Shown here piece by piece: positions 24,801 through 33,162 of a stretch of DNA of 42,347 bases. The translations under genes and the position numbers were made by a program. The notes under the pieces are model-generated. The model was not told the DNA's origin. It made no database searches and saw nothing but the letters and a program-made list of their open reading frames with translations. The DNA is taken from contig LFSC01000040.1 of the NCBI GenBank assembly GCA_001512505.1, positions 33,945 through 76,291 of the forward strand. The letters run 5' to 3'. The DNA comes from Clostridiaceae bacterium DTU079. GTDB lineage: Bacteria > Bacillota > Clostridia > Acetivibrionales > Acetivibrionaceae. Numbering within the stretch: the stretch's first letter is position 1; each line of letters starts with the position of its first letter.

Positions 24801-25430
24801 ATGATAAAAAAAATACGTGGGGTTTTATCGGCACATATAAGCAATAACATAAATACCTATTTTTTTCTTCTTCTTATGTTTGTGGCAGGAGTGTCAGCAG
24901 GAGCTTTTACGGTGAACGGATTGAGTACAGTCCAAAAAAGCGAGTTAACCAATTATTTTCAAGGTTTTCTGGAACTTTTTAAACACCAGAGGGTTGACAG
25001 CAATGAAATAATGAGGATATCCATTATCGAGAATATAAGAATTGTAGGTGTTCTTTGGCTGTTGGGAGTATCAATTATCGGAATACCCTTTATATATTTT
25101 TTAATCGGTGTAAGAGGCTTTATAACAGGCTTTACATCGGGATTCATTATATATATTTTGGGTTTCAAAGGAGTGATATTTACCATGCTAACCATTCTTC
25201 CAAAAGAAATGATCATAGTTCCGAGCATAATAGCTCTGGGAGTAAACGGAATAAACTTTTCGGTGAACATCATAAAAAATAAATCTATAAAGCACATGAC
25301 CAAAGAAAACCTAAAAACCAGTTTTCTTGCTTATTGCTTTGTAACGCTGTTGTTTTTGTCCGTCATATTCGTCGGCATATTGGTAGAGGCATATGTTACT
25401 CCGGTTTTTATGAGAATGATGATATCATAA
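24801..25430 (+). CDS. spoIIM: Stage II sporulation protein M
   Basis: A 209-residue membrane protein with five likely helices, matching SpoIIM in length and in the region FVAGVSAGAFTVNGLSTVQKSEL, which sits in the first extracellular loop. SpoIIM is a membrane part of the DMP complex (SpoIID-SpoIIM-SpoIIP), which degrades septal peptidoglycan so that the mother cell can engulf the forespore. The ATG follows GAGGGG. In B. subtilis spoIIM lies in the same nudF-spoIIM-xerD neighbourhood. I could not find a clear sigma-E promoter upstream of 24801, so its sporulation control is inferred from the family only. Confidence 0.92.
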   Translation: MIKKIRGVLSAHISNNINTYFFLLLMFVAGVSAGAFTVNGLSTVQKSELTNYFQGFLELFKHQRVDSNEIMRISIIENIRIVGVLWLLGVSIIGIPFIYFLIGVRGFITGFTSGFIIYILGFKGVIFTMLTILPKEMIIVPSIIALGVNGINFSVNIIKNKSIKHMTKENLKTSFLAYCFVTLLFLSVIFVGILVEAYVTPVFMRMMIS

Positions 25431-25610
25431 AGTTTTAGTAAAATTTTATGTATATGTTGTATAGATGTGGAATATAATGTTGACAATAGATAATGAATAA
25501 TGTTATGTTGGTTATAATTTCATAAATACTATTATATTGTAAATAGTGCACAAAAAAAAATTTAAAATTTATACAATGTCCCAAAATATGTTACATAACA
25601 TGGCAAAATA

Positions 25611-25640
25611 TTGCATTGTAGCTAGAAATTTTTATATAAT
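25611..25640 (+). promoter_or_regulatory. Promoter candidate for xerD
   Basis: TTGCAT (25611-25616), 18 bases, TATAAT (25635-25640). This predicts a leader of about 135 bases. The 25431-25780 gap is very AT-rich and also contains a TTGACA at 25480 without a good -10; no gene is seen in it. Confidence 0.5.
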
Positions 25641-25780
25641 GAGAAGGATAGGTGATAGTTATCAAAATAATTATTGGTGTTTGATAGAAACAACGGTATG
25701 TTGGAATAGTTAGAAATGGAAATTTGAGAAATGATAATTTTTTATTTTAATAAATTTTGTAAATAAAAGGAGTAGGTGAT

Positions 25781-26665
25781 ATGGAAGATCTAGTTCAAAA
25801 GTTTTTGGAATTTTTAGAAAAAGAAAAACGGTTGTCGGTCAACACCTTGCAATCTTATAGAAGGGACATTGAACAATTCATTACATACTTAAAAGATGTT
25901 AAGATTAATAATGTTATAAATACAAATAAAACTACAATTATAGCATACTTGTTGCATTTGCAGAAAAAGGGAAGGGCAACCTCTACTATTTCACGGAATC
26001 TGGCATCTATAAGATCTTTTTATCAGTATCTGACCAAGAATGAAATAATTCCTTTGGATCCTACTGAAGGGTTGGAATCTCCAAAGGTGGAGAAGAAGCT
26101 TCCGCAAATTCTTTCAACAAAAGAAGTCGAGCTTCTTCTGGAACAGCCAAAGTGTGACGATTTGAAGGGTTACAGGGATAAGGCCATGCTTGAGCTTCTC
26201 TATGCTACCGGTATAAGGGTATCTGAGCTAATTTCATTGGACTTGTCGGATGTAAACCTTGAAATGCGGTACATAATGTGCAACAAGGGCTCAAGAGAAA
26301 GAATGATTCCTATTGGGACATTGTCTGTAAATGCTATGAGAGACTATCTCACTAAATCGAGAAACCTTTTGATACAAAAAAATGATGAAAAAGCACTGTT
26401 TGTCAATGTGAACGGAAAAAGGCTTACACGGCAAGGATTTTGGAAGATAATTAAGCAATATAAGAATCAGGCGAAAATTAATAAGGATATAACTCCGCAT
26501 ACCTTGAGACATTCCTTTGCGGCACATCTTTTGGAAAACGGGGCGGATTTAAGGTCCATACAGGAAATGCTGGGTCATTCCGACATATCTTCAACCCAAA
26601 TTTATGCTCAGATTGCTAAAAACCGGTTGAAGGAAGTATACAAAAAGACCCATCCAAGGGCATAG
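25781..26665 (+). CDS. xerD: Site-specific tyrosine recombinase XerD
   Basis: A 294-residue recombinase with an N-terminal SAM-like core-binding domain (to about 100) and a catalytic domain. The active residues are Arg146 (ATGIRVSEL), Lys169 (NKGSRER), His240 and Arg243 (HTLRHSFAAHLL), His266 (LGHSD) and the nucleophile Tyr275 (TQIYAQI). XerD with a partner resolves chromosome dimers at dif; the neighbourhood (nudF, spoIIM before; deoB after) is that of xerD/ripX in B. subtilis, which makes XerD rather than XerC or an integrase the best call. No att-like repeats flank it. ATG follows AAAGGAG with a slightly long spacer. A strong terminator follows. Confidence 0.92.
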   Translation: MEDLVQKFLEFLEKEKRLSVNTLQSYRRDIEQFITYLKDVKINNVINTNKTTIIAYLLHLQKKGRATSTISRNLASIRSFYQYLTKNEIIPLDPTEGLESPKVEKKLPQILSTKEVELLLEQPKCDDLKGYRDKAMLELLYATGIRVSELISLDLSDVNLEMRYIMCNKGSRERMIPIGTLSVNAMRDYLTKSRNLLIQKNDEKALFVNVNGKRLTRQGFWKIIKQYKNQAKINKDITPHTLRHSFAAHLLENGADLRSIQEMLGHSDISSTQIYAQIAKNRLKEVYKKTHPRA

Positions 26666-26721
26666 AATGCCGTCAAGTGTAAATTGAATACTTTGTATTG
26701 CTTGAGTTTTGTATTATAATA

Positions 26722-26752
26722 AAAGGTAAGATTATTCTATCTTGCCTTTTTT
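26722..26752 (+). terminator. Terminator after xerD
   Basis: AAAGGTAAGAT (26722-26732) pairs with ATCTTGCCTTT (26739-26749) with one wobble, followed by T residues that run into the second 61-bp repeat. Confidence 0.9.
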
Positions 26753-26811
26753 ATTTGGCCTCTTGGAATGAAACGAAAGAGGCAAAAGCGAAGGGACTCG
26801 ATGTCCCGAGT
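26751..26811 (-). repeat. 61-bp dispersed repeat, copy 2
   Basis: Reverse complement of 2044-2104 with a single mismatch (C for T around base 26774). It begins right at the T run of the xerD terminator and lies about 130 bases before deoB. Confidence 0.85.
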
Positions 26812-26942
26812 AAAAAGGTTAATTGATTCTAAGTGATTACTGTTGTTTAATTTATTCTTTGTCTTTTTTAGCAGTTAGTTTTATAAAGAATCAAGTATTT
26901 AAATCACAGATCTTTAAAAATACGGCAAAGGAGTAGTGGTAT

Positions 26943-28109
26943 ATGAAAAGAGCAATAATCATTGTTTTAGACAGTGTTGGAATCGGAGAGCTTCCTGATG
27001 CTGAAAAATACGGCGACAAAGGAAGCAACACATTGGGAAACATTGCGGCCAATATTCCGGGATTTTCCCTTCCAAATCTTGAATCATTGGGCTTAGGCAA
27101 TATAGATAGCATAAAAGGAATTAAACCGTCAGCCGATCCCATGGGCTGCTACGGTAGAATGGCAGAAAGATCTGCCGGAAAGGATACCACTACAGGGCAC
27201 TGGGAGATTGCCGGTATATTTTTGGACAGGCCGTTTCCGGTTTATCCCGACGGTTTTCCTCCAGAAATAATGGACGAATTCGAAAAAACGACAAATACTA
27301 AGACTCTTGGGAATTTTGCGGCTTCAGGTACGGAAATAATAAACATGTTAGGAGATGAGCATGTAAAGACAGGATATCCAATCGTGTACACTTCTGCAGA
27401 CAGTGTGTTTCAAATAGCTGCCCACGAAGATATTATTCCGGTGGAAAAGCTTTATGAAATGTGTGAAATAGCCAGAAGGATATTAACCGGTGAGCATGCA
27501 GTGGGTAGAGTAATTGCCAGACCCTTTGTCGGCAGGTCGGGAGAATATAAAAGAACCGAAAGGAGAAGGGATTATTCCCTGGATCCCATAGAAAAAACCG
27601 TTTTGGACTATGCAAAAGAGATGGGTTATGAGGTTAAGGCCGTTGGAAAAATAGAAGATATATTCAACAAAAAAGGTATTACCGACGCTGTCCATACTCA
27701 CGACAACATGGACGGTGTGGACAAAACCCTTCAGTATATGAAGGAAAGCTTTGAAGGCATTCTTTTTACCAATCTGGTGGATTTTGATATGATCTATGGC
27801 CACCGTAATAATATTGAGGGCTATGCAAAGGCATTAGTTGAGTTTGACGATAGAGTACCGGAAATATTGGAGAGTCTTAAAGATGACGATATTCTATTTA
27901 TCACGGCAGACCACGGCTGCGATCCTTCAACGGAAAGCACGGATCACTCAAGAGAGTACGTTCCGCTTATTGTATACGGGAAAAAGTTAAAAAGAGGTAT
28001 AAATCTTGGAACAAGAAACACTTTCTCTGATATTGCACAAACCGTTGCCCAATACCTTGGAATTAATGCCGGGTTTAAAGCAACAAGTTTTCTTGATCAA
28101 ATTCTGTAG
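26943..28109 (+). CDS. deoB: Phosphopentomutase
   Basis: A 388-residue cytoplasmic metalloenzyme of the alkaline phosphatase superfamily that interconverts (deoxy)ribose 1-phosphate and 5-phosphate. Signature regions are [15 protein letters not shown] (metal Asp), [12 protein letters not shown] with the phosphorylated Thr, [27 protein letters not shown] and [24 protein letters not shown] (metal Asp and His). Starts at ATG 26943 after AAAGGAG. The next gene is pyrimidine-nucleoside phosphorylase, 41 bases later; together the two turn nucleosides into a base plus pentose 5-phosphate for central metabolism. Confidence 0.96.
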   Translation: MKRAIIIVLDSVGIGELPDAEKYGDKGSNTLGNIAANIPGFSLPNLESLGLGNIDSIKGIKPSADPMGCYGRMAERSAGKDTTTGHWEIAGIFLDRPFPVYPDGFPPEIMDEFEKTTNTKTLGNFAASGTEIINMLGDEHVKTGYPIVYTSADSVFQIAAHEDIIPVEKLYEMCEIARRILTGEHAVGRVIARPFVGRSGEYKRTERRRDYSLDPIEKTVLDYAKEMGYEVKAVGKIEDIFNKKGITDAVHTHDNMDGVDKTLQYMKESFEGILFTNLVDFDMIYGHRNNIEGYAKALVEFDDRVPEILESLKDDDILFITADHGCDPSTESTDHSREYVPLIVYGKKLKRGINLGTRNTFSDIAQTVAQYLGINAGFKATSFLDQIL

Positions 28110-28150
28110 ATTAAGTAAAACAGAAAATACACAATTTGGGGGTCATGGCA

Positions 28151-29452
28151 ATGAGAATGATTGATCTGATAAATAAAAAGAAGCATGGTGAATCCCTGAC
28201 AGGTGCCGAAATTGATTATATAGTTCAGGGCTATACCCAAGGCAAAATTCCCGATTATCAAATGTCAGCTTTTTTAATGGCGGTTTATTTTAAAGGCATG
28301 AACACAGAGGAGATTTCAAACCTTACCATGTCAATGGTGAATTCCGGAGAAGTAGTTGATCTTTCCGGCATTGAAGGTATAAAGGTTGACAAGCACTCGT
28401 CAGGAGGAGTGGGAGATAAGCTAAGTCTTATAATAATCCCCTTATGCGCAAGCCTAGGAATCCCTGTAGCCAAAATGTCAGGACGGGGATTGGGACACAC
28501 CGGCGGTACAATTGACAAGCTTGAGTCTATTGAAGGGTTTAGAACAGAGCTTTCCAAGGAAGAATTCATAAATAATTTGAACATGTATAATATGGCGATA
28601 GTCAGTCAGGCCGAAAATCTTACTCCGGCAGATAAGAAGATCTATGCTTTGAGAGATGTTACAGGCACCGTTGACAGTATTCCCCTTATCGCAAGCTCAA
28701 TAATGAGCAAAAAGATAGCTTCGGGATGCGACCGCATTGTATTGGATGTTAAGGTGGGATCGGGAGCTTTTATGAAATCCCTTGATGATGCGGTGATACT
28801 GGCCAGAACCATGGTCGATATCGGTAAATCCCTTGGAAAAACAACAATTGCTATTGTAACCGACATGAACCAGCCCTTGGGTCATGAAGTAGGAAATGCC
28901 AATGAGGTAAGAGAAGCAATAGAGGTATTGAAAGGCAATGGGGCCGGAGATGTAACAGCTATTTCATTGACAATTGCTTCCTATATGGCTGTCTTGGCGG
29001 GAGTTTTTCCTAATTTTGAATCGGCTTATAAAGGTATGGGTGAGTTAATTGAATCGGGAAAAGCCCTGGAAAAGTTTAAAGAGCTTGTTAGAATACAGGG
29101 CGGAAATGAACAGATTACAGAAAATCCCGATTTGCTTCCGCAGGCCCGAAAACATATTGAGGTAAAGGCTTCTGAAAGCGGATTTATCAATTCAATAGAT
29201 GCCGAAAGCATAGGCGTATCGGCAATGCTTCTTGGTGCCGGGAGAAAAACCAAAGAGGACAAAATAGATCCTTCGGCAGGTATAACTATCCTTCGAAAGG
29301 TTGGAGATGAGGTCAAAATAGGCGATACCCTATGTGTACTTCATACAAATCTGCCGGAATGGGACGATGCGGAAAAGCTTTCAAAGGGTGCGTTCTCGAT
29401 AAAGAATGAAAAGCCTGCACCGATTAAGTACGTACATGAGGTTATTGAGTGA
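28151..29452 (+). CDS. pdp: Pyrimidine-nucleoside phosphorylase
   Basis: A 433-residue enzyme of the thymidine/pyrimidine phosphorylase family (nucleoside phosphorylase II), which cleaves uridine, deoxyuridine and thymidine with phosphate. The family signature is visible as SGRGLGHTGGTIDKLESI, and the phosphate loop as KHSSGGVGDKLSL. DSIPLIASSIMSKK and VLDVKVGSGAFMKS are also typical. ATG 28151 (MRMIDLI) is chosen since GGGGG at 28138-28142 lies 8 bases upstream and this start gives the usual length; an ATG at 28145 would be too close. Many relatives have purine phosphorylase at this place in the chromosome. The stop at 29450-29452 touches a 37-bp direct repeat. Confidence 0.94.
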   Translation: MRMIDLINKKKHGESLTGAEIDYIVQGYTQGKIPDYQMSAFLMAVYFKGMNTEEISNLTMSMVNSGEVVDLSGIEGIKVDKHSSGGVGDKLSLIIIPLCASLGIPVAKMSGRGLGHTGGTIDKLESIEGFRTELSKEEFINNLNMYNMAIVSQAENLTPADKKIYALRDVTGTVDSIPLIASSIMSKKIASGCDRIVLDVKVGSGAFMKSLDDAVILARTMVDIGKSLGKTTIAIVTDMNQPLGHEVGNANEVREAIEVLKGNGAGDVTAISLTIASYMAVLAGVFPNFESAYKGMGELIESGKALEKFKELVRIQGGNEQITENPDLLPQARKHIEVKASESGFINSIDAESIGVSAMLLGAGRKTKEDKIDPSAGITILRKVGDEVKIGDTLCVLHTNLPEWDDAEKLSKGAFSIKNEKPAPIKYVHEVIE

Positions 29453-29487
29453 AGAAAGTGAAGAAAAATATTTCAGAAACTTAAGCT
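29451..29487 (+). repeat. 37-bp direct repeat, copy 1
   Basis: Identical over 37 bases to 29680-29716, beginning within the pdp stop codon and ending in CTTAAGCT. Confidence 0.85.
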
Positions 29488-29622
29488 ACACAGTCTAGAG
29501 CCTGTAAATACGCCTCGGGGTCGAGCAAAACTCGCTTCGCTCAAACAATGCTCTCCCTTTCCTCGTCGTATTAACAGGCTCTACAACTTGTTCCGCAATG
29601 TTTCATTCATATTTTTCTTCAC
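29458..29622. mobile_element. MITE-like palindromic element (165 bp)
   Basis: The ends GTGAAGAAAAATAT (29458-29471) and ATATTTTTCTTCAC (29609-29622) are exact inverted repeats. Further in, TAGAGCCTGTAAATACG (29496-29512) and CGTATTAACAGGCTCTA (29567-29583) pair at 16 of 17 positions. The centre holds short GAGC/GCTC stems. It encodes no protein. The layout fits a miniature inverted-repeat element or a large structured RNA; no flanking target duplication is clear apart from the 37-bp repeats. Confidence 0.6.
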
Positions 29623-29679
29623 AATGATTTCATTTGTCGGCATAGAATACATGAAAGTCAATGCAGTTTTATAACTAAA

Positions 29680-29716
29680 GAAGAAAGTGAAGAAAAATAT
29701 TTCAGAAACTTAAGCT
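29680..29716 (+). repeat. 37-bp direct repeat, copy 2
   Basis: Exact copy of 29451-29487. It repeats the left end of the MITE-like element in the same orientation, as if part of it was duplicated. Confidence 0.85.
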
Positions 29717-29732
29717 TCAAAGACAAAATTAA

Positions 29733-29783
29733 GTATATCCAAGCATTATTTTGCATAAAAATCTAGTAATGATAAATGCTTGG
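29733..29783 (+). promoter_or_regulatory. Forespore-type promoter candidate and inverted repeat before dacF
   Basis: GTATA (29733-29737), 16 bases, CATAAAA (29754-29760) resembles a sigma-F type promoter, the factor that drives dacF in B. subtilis. CCAAGCATT (29739-29747) and AATGCTTGG (29775-29783) are exact 9-bp inverted repeats; the right arm overlaps the ribosome binding site TGGAGGGG. Confidence 0.4.
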
Positions 29784-29795
29784 AGGGGTTTGTAA

Positions 29796-31010
29796 GTGTT
29801 GAAAAATATTATCGGTTGTTTTTTATCGGTAGTTTTATTATTTAGTATAGTGGCAATACCTGTTTTGGCGGAACCTGATTCCGGTGAACCGGTTTACGAT
29901 GTCGAAACTGTAGCAGAGATAATGACGAATTCCAATGTATTTGATTTGAAGGCAAAAGCCCATGTTCTTATGGAAGCAACAACAGGGCAGGTTCTTATGG
30001 AGGGAAACAGCCACGAAAGGCTTCCTTTTGCAAGTGTAACCAAGGTTATGTCCATGCTTTTGGTAATGGAAGCTATTGATTCGGGTAAAATTAGCCTGGA
30101 TGACACAGTTACTACGTCGGAATATGCGGCCGGTATGGGAGGTTCCCAGGCTTATATTGAGCCGGGGGAAAAGTTCAGTGTCAGAGATGCTTTAAAGGCA
30201 GTTGCAACCCATTCATCCAATGACGTAACCGTTGCATTGGCAGAGCTGATTGCAGGCAGTGAACAGGCTTTTGTGGTTCTTATGAATGAAAAGGCTAAAG
30301 AACTGGGAATGAACGATACAAATTTCCTGGATTGCACCGGTTTAACCGATGAAGGCCATTATAGTACTGCTTATGATATAGCCTTGATGTCAAGAGAGCT
30401 GATAGTTAAACATCCGAAAATACTTGAATTTACGTCTATTTGGATGGATACCTTCAGAAACGGTGAATTTGAGTTGGTAAATACCAATAAGCTGGTTCAT
30501 TTTTATGACGGCTGTGACGGTCTTAAAACCGGTTTTACACGGGCAGCAGGACATTGTCTTTCTGCAACGGCAACAAGGAACAATATGCGGCTTATTTCTG
30601 TAGTTTTGGGTGAACCGGACTCAAACACAAGATTTGCAGAAACAAGAAAGCTTCTGGACTTTGGATTTGCAAATTATGAGTCCACATTGGTGAATAAGAA
30701 AGGTGAAAAGGTAAACGAAATAGAGGTTAAAAAAGGTTTGGTTCCAAAAACAACGGCTTTATATAGTGATGATGTCACTCTCCTTCTTGCCCGGGGAGAA
30801 AAAGGCAAGGTGGTAAGAGAGGTTCGGCTCAAGGGTTCATTGACAGCACCGGTAACCAAGGGACAAAAGGTAGGAGAAGTGGTATATAAGATTGATGAAA
30901 GAGAGATTTCCAAGGTGGACCTTGTTTCTTCCGATGACATACCTAAGGCATCCTTCGGAAAATTATTCGGAATGCTGATTTCAAACTGGTTCAACCTCGG
31001 AAGGTCATAG
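29796..31010 (+). CDS. dacF: D-alanyl-D-alanine carboxypeptidase (DacF-type penicillin-binding protein)
   Basis: A 404-residue exported serine peptidase (S11 family). Signal peptide about residues 1-25 (LSVVLLFSIVAIPVLA). Active-site motifs are SVTK at residues 80-83 (nucleophile Ser80), SSN about residue 138 and KTG in DGLKTGFTRAAGHCL. It removes the terminal D-alanine from peptidoglycan stem peptides. The C-terminal part is a beta-rich domain and ends in an amphipathic helix LFGMLISNWFNLG that would hold it to the membrane, usual for DacF/PBP5. GTG 29796 follows GGAGGGG by 7 bases. Unlike B. subtilis, no spoIIAA-AB-sigF genes follow; a terminator ends the unit. Confidence 0.92.
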   Translation: MLKNIIGCFLSVVLLFSIVAIPVLAEPDSGEPVYDVETVAEIMTNSNVFDLKAKAHVLMEATTGQVLMEGNSHERLPFASVTKVMSMLLVMEAIDSGKISLDDTVTTSEYAAGMGGSQAYIEPGEKFSVRDALKAVATHSSNDVTVALAELIAGSEQAFVVLMNEKAKELGMNDTNFLDCTGLTDEGHYSTAYDIALMSRELIVKHPKILEFTSIWMDTFRNGEFELVNTNKLVHFYDGCDGLKTGFTRAAGHCLSATATRNNMRLISVVLGEPDSNTRFAETRKLLDFGFANYESTLVNKKGEKVNEIEVKKGLVPKTTALYSDDVTLLLARGEKGKVVREVRLKGSLTAPVTKGQKVGEVVYKIDEREISKVDLVSSDDIPKASFGKLFGMLISNWFNLGRS

Positions 31011-31080
31011 ATAATGAATGTGTTGCTTTTATGACATGCATATAAAGTAACCGATCAAAAAGGATATATTTGAGTAATTC

Positions 31081-31112
31081 AACCTCTTTGGATTGATCCA
31101 AGGGGGTTTTCT
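31081..31112 (+). terminator. Terminator after dacF
   Basis: AACCTCTTTGGAT (31081-31093) and ATCCAAGGGGGTT (31096-31108) pair with two wobbles, then T-rich sequence. The rest of 31011-31304 has no gene. Confidence 0.75.
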
Positions 31113-31244
31113 CTTGTTTTTTTCTCTTGTGTATACCTTATCGTTATTTGTCGGACGGCCTTTTATTTTCGGTCCTGGCTCTTTAAAGGAAGGCTTTATA
31201 ATAAATGAATCCCAAGCGTTTTGTGAATTCTGAAATTCCTTCTA

Positions 31245-31260
31245 TTGAATTATAATTCAA
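31245..31260. promoter_or_regulatory. Perfect 16-bp palindrome before the MoxR operon
   Basis: TTGAATTATAATTCAA is its own reverse complement and contains TATAAT at 31251-31256. It lies 44 bases before the first gene of the operon and could be an operator over the -10 element. AT-rich context lowers the certainty. Confidence 0.45.
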
Positions 31261-31304
31261 ATTATGATATTTTATATAAAAAAGTACTAAAAAGTGAGGG
31301 CATC

Positions 31305-32408
31305 ATGAATCAAAAGACAATTGATCTAAAGCCGATGGGAATCGGAGATGTTCTTGATTATTCCATAGAAGTTTTTAAATCCAACTTTAAAACCTTAGCG
31401 CTGTTAACCCTTATACTTTATTTGCCGTGGGTTTTTATTGAGTCGTTAATAAACGGCAGTGTATTGGGGACTAATGCTAATTTATTTGGAAATATGCTAA
31501 AACATATTTTAGAGGGCGATTATAACGGTTACCTTGATGAAATCGGAACATATGGTTCCGACAGTTTTAGCATGAGTATATTGTCAAATATGACGTCTTT
31601 TTTGAATATGTGTTACGGAATAACCATAAAGCTTGTATATAATGCAGCAATAATTAAGATAGCTTATGATTACGCGGTAAAAAACCAAAAACAAGATTTT
31701 TCTTTTAATAATGTTAAAAATAATATAAAAGAAGGCTTTGGTTTCATGCCGAGGATGATGGGAAACGCATTTTTCTTTAATCTAATTGTTTTAGGAGCCT
31801 ATTATATATCAATATTTGCTGCGATTTTTGTTATTTTTTTTGCGTTGATTTTCTCGGTTAACTTATCATTTGATCAGTTATCCGCCGGTGTATTGATTGT
31901 ATTTTATATAATGCTGTTTGCCTTGTTGATATTGGCAGCATTGGTTTGTACGGCATTTTTCTGGGTTAAGCTCGTATTCGGTGCCAATGCCGTTGTGTGC
32001 GAAAATGCATCGGTATTCGATAGTTTGAAAAGAAGTTGGAATTTATCAAAAGGGTATTTCTGGCAAACAGGACTAATCTGCCTATTTGGCTTTATTCTGT
32101 TTTTTGTATCCGGAAACATGTTAACTGCTGCATCCTTATTTGTATCCACCATAAGTAAAGCTCTGTTTGTGTTGCTTTATACCGTTACAAATATACTAAA
32201 CAGCTTTTTATACCCTTTCATTATGATATTTATTACCCTTGCCTTTATTAACATAAAAATCAAGAAAGAAGGTCTTGATTTGGAGGTTAAGGTTCAAAGT
32301 ATGTTTCAAAAGCAGTTCGAAGTAAATAATAGTGTAAATTATAATGTTGGTTATAATGCGAACAATAATGCTAATTATAATGCAGGTGGCGAGTATTTTA
32401 ATGACTAA
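31305..32408 (+). CDS. Multi-pass membrane protein, first gene of MoxR operon
   Basis: A 367-residue membrane protein beginning MNQKTIDLKPMGIGDVLDYSIEVFKSNFK, a soluble N-terminal helix pair followed by about six hydrophobic segments between residues 30 and 325. The topology and the IGDVLDYSIEVFKSNFK start resemble the membrane domain found with glycerophosphodiester phosphodiesterases and in related uncharacterised proteins. The last 35 residues are Asn/Tyr-rich (VNYNVGYNANNNANYNAGG) and probably disordered. ATG 31305 is used since GTGAGGG precedes it; an earlier in-frame start at 31245 lies within the palindrome. The stop overlaps the next start by eight bases, so the gene is coupled to the DUF4129 protein. 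It is probably a membrane scaffold for this operon, by context. Confidence 0.7.
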   Translation: MNQKTIDLKPMGIGDVLDYSIEVFKSNFKTLALLTLILYLPWVFIESLINGSVLGTNANLFGNMLKHILEGDYNGYLDEIGTYGSDSFSMSILSNMTSFLNMCYGITIKLVYNAAIIKIAYDYAVKNQKQDFSFNNVKNNIKEGFGFMPRMMGNAFFFNLIVLGAYYISIFAAIFVIFFALIFSVNLSFDQLSAGVLIVFYIMLFALLILAALVCTAFFWVKLVFGANAVVCENASVFDSLKRSWNLSKGYFWQTGLICLFGFILFFVSGNMLTAASLFVSTISKALFVLLYTVTNILNSFLYPFIMIFITLAFINIKIKKEGLDLEVKVQSMFQKQFEVNNSVNYNVGYNANNNANYNAGGEYFND

Positions 32409-33162
32409 AAGCAATATATCAAAAAAAATTATCGTATATATAATTATTATACTTACTTTTATTTATAGCGTCGGATTTGCTTATTTTGCTTCCGCCAGCC
32501 CATCCAATGAGGAGGAAGTTAAGGAGAAACTGGCGCAAATACTTTCCGAGCTTGATTCTGAAAAGAAAAATGAGAAGGATGATGACGGAAGCAATTTTAT
32601 TAGAGAAAAAATAATGGAATTTATTGAATGGCTATTTGAAAAGCTTGATAATTCTCAGATATTTGATACACAAGATCAAATCACCATGCCCACAGAAACT
32701 TCAAAAGTAATGAAAATAGTTGCAATAGTATTAATACTATTGACGTTGGGATTAATCTTTTATTTTATCCTAAGAAACTTCAAGCGATCACGAAGAGTTA
32801 TGATGGATGAGGATGCGGAAATATTAAGTACCGTACACGATCCTGATATTATATTGGACCGGGTCCGGCAGTGTAGCGAAGCCGGAGACTACAGTCAGGC
32901 ACTGCGTTTTTTGTATATTGCCATGTTGATTAGCTTTAATAAGTTGAACATAATCAGAATAAACAAGTCAAAGACCAATAAGCAATACCTCATTGAGATT
33001 GAAAGCAACAGACCTCAAATCTACAATACTGTTGTGGATTTTACCGATGACTTCAACAAGTACTGGTATGGCAAAAAAGAACTCGGCAAAACCAAATTTG
33101 AAAGCTTGTACCAAGCCTACAGTACTGTTTTTGAAACTGAGGGAGGTTCGACAGATGTCTAA
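32401..33162 (+). CDS. DUF4129 membrane protein
   Basis: A 253-residue protein with an N-terminal signal or anchor helix (IIVYIIIILTFIYSVGFAYFASA), a charged extracytoplasmic segment of about 75 residues, a second helix (about 125-147, VMKIVAIVLILLTLGLIFYF) and a cytoplasmic C-terminal DUF4129 domain (about 165-253) with ALRFLYIAMLISFNKLNIIRI and FNKYWYGKKELGK. DUF4129 regularly accompanies MoxR ATPases, DUF58 proteins and transglutaminase-like proteins. It starts at ATG 32401 inside the end of the previous gene (8-base overlap) and overlaps the next gene by 8 bases. Function is unknown; a structural or regulatory membrane role in the MoxR system is inferred. Confidence 0.8.
   Translation: MTKSNISKKIIVYIIIILTFIYSVGFAYFASASPSNEEEVKEKLAQILSELDSEKKNEKDDDGSNFIREKIMEFIEWLFEKLDNSQIFDTQDQITMPTETSKVMKIVAIVLILLTLGLIFYFILRNFKRSRRVMMDEDAEILSTVHDPDIILDRVRQCSEAGDYSQALRFLYIAMLISFNKLNIIRINKSKTNKQYLIEIESNRPQIYNTVVDFTDDFNKYWYGKKELGKTKFESLYQAYSTVFETEGGSTDV

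Noticed and set aside
25655..25690. Short leader peptide (GTG, about 10 codons) before xerD
   Set aside because: Too short and without supporting attenuator structure; it may be chance.
25781..26665. Integrase of a mobile island
   Set aside because: No att repeats, tRNA target or phage genes nearby; the gene order matches chromosomal xerD.
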